Of a stretch of DNA of 26,928 nt, positions 15,954 to 24,038 are shown piece by piece. Location of the stretch: the NCBI GenBank assembly GCA_958348565.1, contig CATVZP010000021.1, positions 1 through 26,928 of the forward strand, given 5' to 3'. Within the stretch, counting starts at the first letter, position 1. Each line of letters opens with the position of its first letter. The notes below the pieces were generated by a model. It worked only from the letters and a program-made list of their open reading frames with translations, had not been told where the DNA came from and made no database searches. Position numbers and translations under genes: made by a program. The DNA is from an uncultured Collinsella sp. Lineage in GTDB: Bacteria > Actinomycetota > Coriobacteriia > Coriobacteriales > Coriobacteriaceae.

Positions 15954-17648
15954 ATGGCAACTGTTGCCGCACCTATCGACGCTACGTCGACCGCCGCTTG
16001 GAAGGCGCTCGAGGCCCATCAGGAGAAGCTCGAGGCCGAGGGCATCGACCTCAAGGCCTGGTTCGCCGCCGATGTCGACCGCGTGAATAAGTTGAGCTTT
16101 GACGCTGGCGACCTTCACTTCGATCTGTCCAAGAACCTGGTGACCGATGAGACCGTCAAGCTGCTGTGCGATCTTGCCCGCGAGGTGAAGCTCGAGGAGC
16201 GCCGCGACGCCATGTTCTCCGGCGAGCACATCAATACCACCGAGGACCGCGCCGTTCTGCACACCGCGCTGCGCCGCCCGGCAACCGAGAAGGGCCAGCT
16301 CATCGTCGACGGCCAGGACGTCGTCGCCGACGTGCACGAGGTCCTCGACCGCATGTATGCCTTCGCCGAGCGCGTTCGCTCCGGTGAGTGGAAGGGCGTT
16401 ACCGGCAAGAAGATCGAGCACCTGGTGTCCATCGGCATCGGCGGCTCCGACCTGGGCCCGGTCATGGCCTACGAGGCTCTGCGTCCCTACGCCGACGCCG
16501 GTATCGACTGCCGCTATATCTCCAACATCGACCCCAACGATCAGGCAGAGAAGCTCAAGGGCCTCGATCCCGAGACCACGCTCGTGATCATCGTTTCCAA
16601 GACCTTCACCACGCTTGAGACCCTCACCAACGCTCGCGAGGTCAAGACCTGGATGCTCGAGCAGCTCAAGGCTCAGGGCGCCATCGACGGCTCCGAGGAG
16701 CAGAACGCCGAGGCCGTGGCAAAGCACTTCGTCGCCGTTTCCACCGCACTCGAGAAGGTCGAGGCCTTCGGTATCGACCCCGCCAACGCCTTCGGCTTCT
16801 GGAACTGGGTCGGCGGCCGCTACTCCGTCGACTCCGCCGTGGGCCTGTCGCTGATCGTCGTGCTCGGCCCCGAGCGCTTCCAGCAGTTCCTCGAGGGCTT
16901 CCACGCCATCGACGAGTACTTCTGCAACACGCCGCTCGAGAGCAACGCCGTCGCACTGATGGGCCTGCTCAACGTCTGGTACGTCAACTTCTTCGGCTCC
17001 AAGAGCCACGCCGTGCTTCCGTACTGCCAGTACCTGCACCGTTTCCCGGCCTACCTGCAGCAGCTCACCATGGAGTCCAACGGCAAGCATGTCCGCTGGG
17101 ACGGCAGCGCCGTGACCTCCGACACCGGTGAGATCTTCTGGGGCGAGCCCGGCACCAACGGCCAGCATGCCTTCTATCAGCTGCTGCACCAGGGTACCGT
17201 GGTGGTTCCGGCCGACTTCATCGCCTTCGCCAATACCGCCAACCCTGCGACCGATAGCGGCCAGGATGTCCACGAGCTGTTCCTGGGCAACTTCCTGGCC
17301 CAGACCAAGGCACTCGCCTTTGGTAAGACGGCCGATGAGGTGCGTGCCGAGGGCACGCCTGAGCAGATCGTCCCGGCCCGTTGCTTTGAGGGTAACCGCC
17401 CGACGACCTCGATCTTTGGCGACACGCTGACCCCGTTCGCACTTGGCGAGCTCATCGCCCTGTACGAGCACATCACGTTTGTCGAGGGCACGGTCTGGGG
17501 CATCGACTCCTACGACCAGTGGGGCGTCGAGCTGGGCAAGCAGCTTGCCAAGCAGATCACCCCTGCCTTCCACGATGACGCCGCCAAGGCCGAGCAGGAC
17601 GCTTCGACCCAGGCGCTCATCGAGTTCTACCGCGCTCACCGTAAGTAG
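15954..17648 (+). CDS. pgi: Glucose-6-phosphate isomerase
   Basis: The 564-residue protein shows the sugar isomerase pattern: HLVSIGIGGSDLGPVMAYEAL, the phosphate-binding VIIVSKTFTTLETL, FWNWVGGRYSVDSAVGL, the ring-opening His region VRWDG with MESNGKHV before it, and WGEPGTNGQHAFYQLLHQG. It interconverts glucose 6-phosphate and fructose 6-phosphate in glycolysis. GAGGAGGA five bases before ATG 15954 sets the start. The leader contains an 8-bp hairpin (GGGCGCAT/ATGCGCCC, 15913-15934), and TAGAAT (15888-15893) is a possible -10. Codon use is strongly biased to C/G-ending codons, consistent with high expression; a long open antisense frame is a by-product. Confidence 0.97.
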   Translation: MATVAAPIDATSTAAWKALEAHQEKLEAEGIDLKAWFAADVDRVNKLSFDAGDLHFDLSKNLVTDETVKLLCDLAREVKLEERRDAMFSGEHINTTEDRAVLHTALRRPATEKGQLIVDGQDVVADVHEVLDRMYAFAERVRSGEWKGVTGKKIEHLVSIGIGGSDLGPVMAYEALRPYADAGIDCRYISNIDPNDQAEKLKGLDPETTLVIIVSKTFTTLETLTNAREVKTWMLEQLKAQGAIDGSEEQNAEAVAKHFVAVSTALEKVEAFGIDPANAFGFWNWVGGRYSVDSAVGLSLIVVLGPERFQQFLEGFHAIDEYFCNTPLESNAVALMGLLNVWYVNFFGSKSHAVLPYCQYLHRFPAYLQQLTMESNGKHVRWDGSAVTSDTGEIFWGEPGTNGQHAFYQLLHQGTVVVPADFIAFANTANPATDSGQDVHELFLGNFLAQTKALAFGKTADEVRAEGTPEQIVPARCFEGNRPTTSIFGDTLTPFALGELIALYEHITFVEGTVWGIDSYDQWGVELGKQLAKQITPAFHDDAAKAEQDASTQALIEFYRAHRK

Positions 17649-17680
17649 TCTTTGCTGTTAACGCATCGCGCCTTATAGTC

Positions 17681-17712
17681 AGGGGCCTGTATCCTATCGG
17701 ATGCGGGCCCCT
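17681..17712 (+). terminator. Probable terminator of pgi
   Basis: A 14-bp stem (17681-17694 with 17699-17712, two wobbles) with a TATC loop is followed by TTGCTTTG. The T-tract is weak but position and orientation suit the isomerase gene. It also lies downstream of the convergent ATPase gene but has no T-run in that direction. Confidence 0.6.
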
Positions 17713-17789
17713 TTGCTTTGCCGTGGTCCCGGGGCGCACGGCCTTTGTGGAACATCGCCGGGGCGCCGCGCGCTGCGAGAACCCTGCGC

Positions 17790-19094
17790 CTAGATCTCGG
17801 CCTCCGCATGGCCTCGCTGCGCCTCGGGCAGCTCCCCGTAGAGCGGATGGTCTTCGAGCCTAAAGCGCTCGACCTGTTCGGGAGTGCGACCGCGTACAAA
17901 GAGCCACGAGCGATCAATCGGCGTCGCCATGAGCGTGCTGGGCAGCGCGTCGGCGCGGTCGGAAAACACCCGGGCACTCTCGGGATCCTGGAACGCCAGC
18001 ACCAGATGCGTGTCGCAGTTGCCCATGATGGAGCGTGCGCGTGCCTCGCCATAGAGCGCATCGAGCTGGTTGGTCGACTGCAGCAGCAGCGTTGCCCAGA
18101 TGTTGCGGCTTCGGATAATCGAGAGCACGTTGTCGATCTGGGGGATCTGCAGATTTGCGAAGTCATCGAGCGTAAAGCGCACGGGCACGGGCAGGCTGCC
18201 GTCGGGCTGCCTATCGGCCTCACGAATGAGGCCCATAAACGCCTGCGAAATAAAGAGGCCGGTCAGCGGATCGAGATTGCGGTCAATATCGCTCACGGTT
18301 ACAAACAGGGCGCAGGGGGTGTGTCCCATGGAAGCGAAGTCCACCTGATGGCACTCACGATAGAGCTGTGCCGCACCGTCGAATCCCAGACACATGACCT
18401 TTTCGGCAAGGATGCCGACGATGCTCGCGTGCATGCGCTCGGCATTTTGCGTAATGGCGTAGCGCCGCCATAGCGAGAGGGCATAGCTTTGGGGGTCGGT
18501 CGTGATCAGGTCGTCAAACAATCGACCCGTGGCACCGTCCTGCAGGTGCTCGATCAGCTTGATGACCGAGCGGATCGTCTGCTCGTCGGCGGGTAGCTGT
18601 TCGGTGACGTAGGCGATAAGACACGACAGCAGGTTTGCCGCCGCATGATCCCAAAAAGGCTGGTTGTTGTCCTCGATGGGGCAGATGGCCTTTGCCACCG
18701 AGAGGATGTCCTGCTGGTTGGGCCTGCCGTCCGCCTTGCGGCGAATGTGCCTCAGGGGGTTGTAGCCGCAGCGCTCGATGCCGGGCGCAAGGGCCGGGAC
18801 GGTGTTGAGGTCGGCGAAGTTGAGACATTGCACGCGGTAACCGTGGGCTGCCAGCACGGGTCCCACTTCGCGACAGAGCGTGCCTTTGGTGTCGAGCACG
18901 ATGTAGCTTGCGTTCATTTGCAGTAGGTTGGGCTTGAGGACGTTTCGGGTCTTGCCGGCTCCCGAGGGGCCGATCACAAGTGCATTGTTGTTGAGTCCCG
19001 TTTGGCGGGTGTCGCAGGAAAGCGTTCGATCCTTGGCGAGGATGGTGGACAATGCGGACTCAGATGCGGCGAGGCGGCTGGCGAGGTTAGACAT
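17790..19094 (-). CDS. Soluble VirD4/TraG-like coupling ATPase
   Basis: The 434-residue protein is a type IV coupling-protein-like ATPase. Walker A is GPSGAGKT (42-49), followed by NLLQMNASYIVLDTKG; Walker B is FTLDDFANL (307-315, Asp310-Asp311); and IRSRNIWATLLLQSTNQLDALYG (327-349) is the TraG-type sensor region. Coupling proteins normally have an N-terminal membrane domain and about 600 residues; here the ATPase begins almost at once and no membrane helix is visible. ATG 19094 follows AAGGAGGT and overlaps the upstream peptidase gene by 8 bases. No relaxase, VirB4 or pilus gene is within the window. It may be a mobile-element remnant or a motor repurposed to work with the peptidase. Confidence 0.85.
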   Translation of the reverse strand: MSNLASRLAASESALSTILAKDRTLSCDTRQTGLNNNALVIGPSGAGKTRNVLKPNLLQMNASYIVLDTKGTLCREVGPVLAAHGYRVQCLNFADLNTVPALAPGIERCGYNPLRHIRRKADGRPNQQDILSVAKAICPIEDNNQPFWDHAAANLLSCLIAYVTEQLPADEQTIRSVIKLIEHLQDGATGRLFDDLITTDPQSYALSLWRRYAITQNAERMHASIVGILAEKVMCLGFDGAAQLYRECHQVDFASMGHTPCALFVTVSDIDRNLDPLTGLFISQAFMGLIREADRQPDGSLPVPVRFTLDDFANLQIPQIDNVLSIIRSRNIWATLLLQSTNQLDALYGEARARSIMGNCDTHLVLAFQDPESARVFSDRADALPSTLMATPIDRSWLFVRGRTPEQVERFRLEDHPLYGELPEAQRGHAEAEI

Positions 19095-19704
19095 GGGCGA
19101 CCTCCTTGGTGGTCGAGAGGATTTCGTGGGCAAAGCCGAGCTCGACGGCGCGCTCGGCCGAAAGGTAGGTGTCTTTTGCAGTGAGGGACTGGATGCGCTT
19201 GGGCGTGAGGCCGCTGCGGTCCGAGAGGATTTGCGTGAGGGTCTTGCGGGTCTGCATGAGACGCCGGCTGGTTTCCTGCAGCGCAAGTGCCGAGCCGCCT
19301 GCCCCCTGGGGGATCAGTGGGTCGTGAATCATGAGCTCTGCATGGGGCGCCATACGGCGATCGTCGCCGCCCATAAAGATCACGGCGCCCATGGACGCGG
19401 CGAATTCCAGGCAGACGGTGCGGATGGGGCACGATGCGAGGCGCATGGCGTCATAGATCGCAAGACCCGATCGCACGCTTCCGCCGGCGCTGGCGACAAA
19501 TATGGTGATGGGGCGGCTGGGGTCGGTGGCATCGAGCAGACGGATCTGCTGGCATAGGTCGTGGGCCATCGGGGTTTCGATGTTTCCCATGACGGAGAGC
19601 TCGCGACGGGCGAGCATCTCATCGTAAATGCTGGTGAGCGTGATACCTCGGGCGGATTCACGCATGGTGAGGGGGCTGATGATGGGGGAATGATTGGTGT
19701 CCAT
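19087..19704 (-). CDS. ClpP-like serine peptidase
   Basis: The 205-residue protein has the ClpP fold signatures: IFVASAGGSVRSGLAIYDAM, the nucleophile in FAASMGA (Ser104), the catalytic His in LMIHDP (His127) and the acid in TAKDTYLSAERAVELG (Asp178). Spacings of 23 and 51 residues are close to those of ClpP. All three catalytic residues are present, so it should be active. It is probably not the housekeeping ClpP: the N-terminus differs and it sits between a VirD4-like ATPase gene (8-base overlap) and an unknown gene. ATG 19704 follows AAAGGAG. Phage-type prohead proteases are an alternative, but no phage gene is near. Confidence 0.85.
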   Translation of the reverse strand: MDTNHSPIISPLTMRESARGITLTSIYDEMLARRELSVMGNIETPMAHDLCQQIRLLDATDPSRPITIFVASAGGSVRSGLAIYDAMRLASCPIRTVCLEFAASMGAVIFMGGDDRRMAPHAELMIHDPLIPQGAGGSALALQETSRRLMQTRKTLTQILSDRSGLTPKRIQSLTAKDTYLSAERAVELGFAHEILSTTKEVAHV

Positions 19705-19767
19705 GAGGACTCCTTTCTGTTGGTTGTGTTGTGGAATAGAGTCGCTGCCCGCGGAGGGGCTGGCGGG

Positions 19768-20658
19768 CTACAGGGTTCGTCCGAGCCTGAGATCGAGCTC
19801 GGTTGTGGGGCAGGCTGCCTGTTCGTGCGGCTCGCAAGCGCCAAGGGCTCCAAAGCGATGGAGCGTTGCGACGGGCGTGGTGTAGGCGAGCCGCAGCTGA
19901 TGCTCGATAGGGACACATCCGTCATTTTTGTAATGAGCCGCGTAGTACTGCGCGATGCTGGCGTTCATCTCGCTGCCATTGCGATGGCGCTCAAACTGGC
20001 ATCTGCAGGTCTCGATGATCTTTGCTACCGACTTGGGTGCCGTCGCGGGAACAAGGGCGAGATAGCCCTCAAATAGCTCGTTGATGCTCAGGAGGCACAG
20101 CAGGTCGATCAGCGTCCTTATGGCTGCTCCCTCGGCAGAAAAGTGCGCGGTCATGCGGTTATATCGGTTGCGGTCGACGATGGCCGCATGGGGTCTTGGA
20201 GTTTTCTGCCCCGTGGCCCCGGGCTTTTGCCGCGCCTGTGTATTGAGCTCGACGTTGCAGCGCTTGAGGCCGTCCAACGGAAGGAACAGTGCGGTGCGCA
20301 GGGTGTTCCGCTTGCTTTCGAGTTCATGACGCTCGTCGGGTTCCCATTCGAGCTTGAGTTTCGTGTCGAGCGCCGTAAGCATATGGGCTAGGCAGCCTAC
20401 GGTAAGAACGTACGAATCGTTGTCGCGTTTTGGGGCATAGGGGTCTGTCAGCTTGCGAATGTCGGGGTCGCCCATGATCTTTGTGCAGCGCTTCAGCAGT
20501 TGAGGGTGGTCGGCCAAGATCGTCGCGAGCGGTAGCGACGCGTAGTTCTTGATGGTCGCGGCGGCAAAGGCGGCGTCATATTCGTTTGCATATGCTCGCT
20601 CAATGCGGGTATCCAGAATGCTTTTCTTATCGCCGTTTTCAGCGTGGTGGTTTGTCAT
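19768..20658 (-). CDS. Hypothetical protein, first gene of the peptidase-ATPase cassette
   Basis: I do not recognise this 296-residue protein. It is hydrophilic, largely helical in composition, without signal peptide or membrane segment. It has many Arg, His and Cys residues (for example IETCRCQFERHRNG and GACEPHEQAACP near the end). GGAGAAG just before ATG 20658 sets the start. An upstream in-frame ATG at 20814 would add a His-rich extension but has no ribosome site. It lies 63 bases upstream of the ClpP-like gene on the same strand, so it likely belongs to the same operon and could be an adaptor, substrate or DNA-binding partner; that is inference only. Confidence 0.65.
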   Translation of the reverse strand: MTNHHAENGDKKSILDTRIERAYANEYDAAFAAATIKNYASLPLATILADHPQLLKRCTKIMGDPDIRKLTDPYAPKRDNDSYVLTVGCLAHMLTALDTKLKLEWEPDERHELESKRNTLRTALFLPLDGLKRCNVELNTQARQKPGATGQKTPRPHAAIVDRNRYNRMTAHFSAEGAAIRTLIDLLCLLSINELFEGYLALVPATAPKSVAKIIETCRCQFERHRNGSEMNASIAQYYAAHYKNDGCVPIEHQLRLAYTTPVATLHRFGALGACEPHEQAACPTTELDLRLGRTL

Positions 20659-21267
20659 AGCTTCTCCAATCGGTTGATGTTCGTGCTGTTTGTTGATGTG
20701 TTGGTTGTCGTGAGTGATGTGCTTGCCGTGGGTGATGTGCTGACGTTGGGGTGCTATGCGGTTTTCAATGAGCCCGTGAGGCAGTTGCTGCAGGGGCGGG
20801 ATGGAACGGCCCATGCAAGGCGGAAGGCATCGTGCTCAAAATCGAGACAGCAATGCCCCGGGTGCCTCACATGTGGCAGTTACCTCATTAAGTTGTCATT
20901 GCGTTTGGGGTTGTACTTTGCCGATCTTCCTTCTCTTACACGCTGAAAACTGAAACTGAATATGCTCGATCAAACGATGACCACCGGAGCAGTCATCTTT
21001 AAAGTACGTTCGTTTTGCTGATTTGGCAAGAACTAATTTTGAAATTTCTTTTCTACGGGATGAAATGAGATTTGTGGAACGGTCGCGATTGGTGTCGCCA
21101 GCTTTGCATGTGGTGGCTCGGCGTTTGGGCTGGAACGACTGAGCCCCGAGATGGCGTCCCGTTCATGTTTGAGACAATATATGACTTTTTGCCCGTTGCA
21201 AACGGAGTCGCGGTGGGTGTTCTGTATGATGGCTCAGACAAGGTTGTTCAATGACAGGGAGGCATAT
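20659..21267. other. Gene-poor region between the cassette and the HAD phosphatase gene
   Basis: About 600 bases separate divergent genes. The left part holds the phased TGATGT repeats. A GATGAC/GTCATC inverted pair lies at 20975-20996. The stretch around 21005-21070 is AT-rich and may hold promoters for one or both directions, but no -35/-10 pair is convincing. No RNA gene or credible protein gene was found. Confidence 0.4.
20673..20740 (-). repeat. Four phased TGATGT repeats in the cassette leader
   Basis: The plus strand has TGATGT at 20675, 20694, 20715 and 20733, spaced 19, 21 and 18 bases, about two helical turns. On the minus strand this is a C/A-rich leader (ACATCA repeats) directly before the unknown gene of the cassette. 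It could be an operator array, an unstructured translation leader, or chance. Confidence 0.4.
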
Positions 21268-22110
21268 ATGGCAATCAAAGCCATCGCAATGGATATCGAC
21301 GGTACGCTCACCAACGATCAGAAAGTGATTAGCCCGCGTACGCGCGAGAAGCTGCTCGCGGCGCAGGAGTCGGGCATTAAGCTCATTTTGGCTTCGGGCC
21401 GTCCCGCATGGGGACTGCACGCCTTGGCGCAGGAACTCGACCTCCAAAACCATGACGGTTTGCTGGTGGCCTTTAACGGTGCTCACGTTGTCGATGCCCA
21501 GACCGACGAGGTGTTGTTCGATCAGGCTATGCCTGCCGACGAATTGCATCGCTTGATTGATCACCTGCGTAATTTTGACGTGATCCCTATGATTTCGCTC
21601 GGTCGCGATTTGCACGTCGAGGACTCGTACCATTGCATGATCACGCTGCCTGACGGCTCGCAGAAGAATATCGTCAAGTATGAGCGCGACGCGTGCGATC
21701 TTAAGATTCGCGAGGTGGAGAGCCTGCATGAGGTCGCTGATGCTTATCCCGTGGACAAGCTACTCACTGCGGGCGACCCGGCCTATCTGCAAGCGCATCA
21801 CGAGGAGATGTATGCGCCCTTTAAGCAGACGCTTTCGGGCATGTTTACGGCTGACTGGTACTTTGAGTACACGGCGCCCGGTATCGACAAGGCCCGTGCG
21901 CTCGAGGGTGCCCTGCCCAAGCTCGGCATCGATGCCAGCGAGGTCGTATCGTTTGGCGACGGCCAGAACGACAAGTCCATGATTGAGTGGGCCGGCACAG
22001 GTGTAGCCATGGGCAACGCCGTCGATGAGGTTAAGGCTGTAGCCCAGATGGTGACCGCCAATAACAACGAAGATGGTATTGCAATGGCGCTGGATAAGCT
22101 GCTGGGTTAG
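21268..22110 (+). CDS. Cof-type HAD-IIB phosphatase
   Basis: The 280-residue protein carries HAD motif I AMDIDGTLTND (nucleophile and acid Asp), motif II LILASGRP, a large C2 cap (about residues 85-190), and motifs III/IV around KARALEGALPKLGI and VVSFGDGQNDKSMIEWAG. The end (GVAMGNAVDEVKAVA, NNEDGIAMALDKL) is typical of Cof/YidA-like enzymes. These dephosphorylate sugar phosphates, FMN or pyridoxal phosphate; substrate unknown. AGGGAGG precedes ATG 21268. It is followed by a terminator and a second HAD gene of another subclass. Confidence 0.92.
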   Translation: MAIKAIAMDIDGTLTNDQKVISPRTREKLLAAQESGIKLILASGRPAWGLHALAQELDLQNHDGLLVAFNGAHVVDAQTDEVLFDQAMPADELHRLIDHLRNFDVIPMISLGRDLHVEDSYHCMITLPDGSQKNIVKYERDACDLKIREVESLHEVADAYPVDKLLTAGDPAYLQAHHEEMYAPFKQTLSGMFTADWYFEYTAPGIDKARALEGALPKLGIDASEVVSFGDGQNDKSMIEWAGTGVAMGNAVDEVKAVAQMVTANNNEDGIAMALDKLLG

Positions 22111-22132
22111 AATCGCCGATAATGCATGGTTT

Positions 22133-22158
22133 GGGCGCCTGCTTGCAGGTGCCCTTTT
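22133..22158 (+). terminator. Intrinsic terminator between the two HAD genes
   Basis: GGGCGCCTGC (22133-22142) pairs with GCAGGTGCCC (22145-22154), with a wobble, and TTTTGTT follows. The next ribosome site (AGGGAGG) begins only a few bases later, so the hairpin may act as an attenuator rather than an absolute stop. Confidence 0.65.
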
Positions 22159-22173
22159 GTTAGGGAGGGTGCC

Positions 22174-22833
22174 GTGTCCGCATTTCCGTTCGATGCCGTT
22201 ATCTTTGACATGGACGGCGTGATTGTCGATACCGAGTATTACTACCTGGGCGAGACTGCCGCGTTTGCCAAGGAGCTTGGGCTTAATCTAACTCAAGAGG
22301 AATTGAATGGGCAGGTCGGTACCTCGCATCAGTTCTTCCTGCATATGCTGGTCGATTGGTTTGAGCGCGCCGGTAAGGGGCATTTCACTGGCGAGGAAGC
22401 GTTGGCCCGTTGGGACGAGTGGGCGCATAAGCGTCCGCGCGACTATCAGGCTTTGATTAACCCAGGCGCCGTGGATACGATTCGAGAGCTGCCGCGCCGC
22501 GGCGTTCGCGTGGCGCTTGCCAGCTCGTCGCCTATGGATAGCATCGAGGAAGTACTCAATGCATGCGGGCTGTCGGATGCCTTTGAGTATGTGGTGAGCG
22601 GCGAGCAGTTTAAGGAGAGCAAGCCCGAGCCCGACATCTACCTGCATGCGCTGGACCTGCTGGGGCTGCCCGCGAATCGCTGCTGCTGCGTTGAGGATTC
22701 GGTGCCTGGAATCACTGCCGGCAAGCGAGCCGGCCTGACAGTCATTGCCAAGCGCGAGGAGCGCTTTGGATTTAGCCAGGATGCCGCGGACAAGATTATC
22801 GACCAGCTGCCGGAGCTGCTGGAACTCGCGTAG
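22174..22833 (+). CDS. HAD-IA family phosphatase/phosphoglucomutase-like protein
   Basis: The 219-residue protein has motif I IFDMDGVIVDTE, a helical C1 cap (about residues 20-85), motif II VALASSSP, motif III FKESKPEPDIY and motif IV VEDSVPGITAGKRAGL. The DMDG(V)xxDTE form is shared by beta-phosphoglucomutases and sugar-phosphate phosphatases, so either activity is possible. GGGAGG precedes GTG 22174, which is the preferred start. It lies between a Cof-type phosphatase and a sugar kinase gene on the same strand, suggesting a role in sugar-phosphate handling. Confidence 0.88.
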   Translation: MSAFPFDAVIFDMDGVIVDTEYYYLGETAAFAKELGLNLTQEELNGQVGTSHQFFLHMLVDWFERAGKGHFTGEEALARWDEWAHKRPRDYQALINPGAVDTIRELPRRGVRVALASSSPMDSIEEVLNACGLSDAFEYVVSGEQFKESKPEPDIYLHALDLLGLPANRCCCVEDSVPGITAGKRAGLTVIAKREERFGFSQDAADKIIDQLPELLELA

Positions 22834-22895
22834 ATCCTGGGCGGTACTGCTGTCACAACAGTGGTTCCGTTGGCATAAGAGAGAGGAGCGGCATC

Positions 22896-23759
22896 ATGGC
22901 ATTTAACGTAAGCGCACTGGGATTTGGCGACAACGTCGTCGACCGCTACGAGCATATCCACACAATGTATCCGGGTGGCAATGCGGTGAACTTTGCCGTG
23001 TATGCCAAGAAATGCGGAGTCGCGCGCTCCGCGTATATGGGCATCTTTGGTAATGACGCTGCTGCCGAGCATGTGATTGCGAGTCTTGAGGATGAGGACG
23101 TTGAACTAGCCAAATGCAAGCAGCTCATCGGCGAGAACGGTGCGGCACGCGTTACTGTGGTTGATGGTGATCGTGTCTTCCTTGGCTCCAACGAGGGCGG
23201 TGTCCGTGGCGATGCGCGCTATGTCCTCGATCGCTTTGATCTGGCGTATATGAAGCAGTTCGATGTGGTTCATTCTGGCAACTATTGCTTTACCGAGCGC
23301 GAGCTGCCCAAGTTGAAGGCTGCGGGCGTCACGGTTTCATTTGACTTTTCGGACGACTCCACCGACGAGTACTACGAGCAGATTGCTCCCTACGTTGACT
23401 TCGCGTTCTTTAGCGCGGCAGACGCTGCGAGCGAGGATGAGATTCGCGAGCGCCTTGCCTGGGTGAAGGGCTTGGGCCCATGTTTTGTGTCCGCAACGGC
23501 TGGCGCTGAGGGCTGCATTGCCTATGATGGCGAGCGTTACTATCGGCAGCATGCCAAGCCTGTGGCAGACATGAAGGACACCATGGGTGCGGGTGACTCG
23601 TTCCTGACTTCGTTCCTGATGTGCTATCTCGATTCCGCCAAGCGTGGCGAGGATGGTGCCGAGGCCATCGAGCGCGCACTCGACTTTGCGGCGGGGTTTG
23701 CTTCGACCGTATGCGGCATGGAAGGCTCCTGGGGCCATGGAGCGCCGATTTCCGAATAG
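22896..23759 (+). CDS. PfkB-family sugar kinase, FrlD-like (fructoselysine 6-kinase-like)
   Basis: The 287-residue protein is a ribokinase-fold kinase: GFGDNVVDRYE, MYPGGNAVNFAVYAKKCG, VSFDFSDDS, FAFFSAADAA, and the catalytic anion-hole motif DTMGAGDSF (about 228-236). The GDN-VD start, GGNAVNxAVY and DFSD segments resemble E. coli FrlD, which phosphorylates fructoselysine, an Amadori product of cooked food. The partner deglycase FrlB is not in the window, so the substrate remains open. GAGAGGAG precedes ATG 22896. A hairpin and a 230-bp structured element follow. Confidence 0.85.
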   Translation: MAFNVSALGFGDNVVDRYEHIHTMYPGGNAVNFAVYAKKCGVARSAYMGIFGNDAAAEHVIASLEDEDVELAKCKQLIGENGAARVTVVDGDRVFLGSNEGGVRGDARYVLDRFDLAYMKQFDVVHSGNYCFTERELPKLKAAGVTVSFDFSDDSTDEYYEQIAPYVDFAFFSAADAASEDEIRERLAWVKGLGPCFVSATAGAEGCIAYDGERYYRQHAKPVADMKDTMGAGDSFLTSFLMCYLDSAKRGEDGAEAIERALDFAAGFASTVCGMEGSWGHGAPISE

Positions 23760-23766
23760 GTGAGCA

Positions 23767-23800
23767 GTCCCGGGGAGTCGAATTGTCACCTCCTCGGGAC
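23767..23800 (+). terminator. Hairpin after the sugar kinase gene
   Basis: GTCCCGGGGAG (23767-23777) pairs with CTCCTCGGGAC (23790-23800), 11 bp with one wobble and a 12-nt loop. No T-run follows directly, so it may stabilise the mRNA end or act together with the next element. Confidence 0.4.
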
Positions 23801-23803
23801 CTC

Positions 23804-24033
23804 GTGTGCAAAAAATGCCGAATATGAGTACTGTCATTAATTTAGTAACAGCAAAATCGGCCCTTTGAGGCTCTGCTTGAGGTTCTGCAGCCGATTAAAA
23901 CCTGGTAAATATGGCTTTGTCCATATTAAAGCGCCTTGATAATGAACGGTTGTTCACTATCAAGGCATTGTTTTGACACAATGTAATGTTACTAGCTTTG
24001 CAACAGTACTCATATTTGGCATTTTTTGCACAC
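23804..24033. repeat. 230-bp element with 47-bp inverted ends and four internal hairpins
   Basis: The outer arms (23804-23850 and 23987-24033) match 30 of 31 bases from GTGTGCAAAAAATGCC inward, then have a 9-nt mismatched stretch on each side, then match again over AGTAACA. Inside lie AATCGG/CCGATT (23855-23896) enclosing a tandem 12-mer TTGAGGYTCTGC (23865-23888), AATATGG/CCATATT (23908-23927), a 14-bp stem with GGTT loop (23933-23966) and CATTGT/ACAATG (23966-23983). No protein is encoded. A non-autonomous mobile element (MITE-like) or a structured RNA/terminator are the main readings. It fills almost all of a convergent intergenic gap; no clear target duplication flanks it. Confidence 0.75.
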
Positions 24034-24038
24034 CGAGC

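Noticed and set aside
15888..17639. 583-codon open frame antisense to pgi
   Set aside because: Its repetitive Val/Leu/Gly/Asp content is the reverse image of the highly biased codons of pgi, and no ribosome site or family pattern supports it.
20659..20814. N-terminal extension of the unknown cassette protein
   Set aside because: In frame and His-rich, but the upstream ATG lacks a ribosome site while ATG 20658 has GGAGAAG.
21072..21254. 60-codon plus-strand frame before the Cof-type phosphatase
   Set aside because: It ends just before the next ribosome site, but no ribosome site precedes it and the composition is not gene-like; too weak to call.
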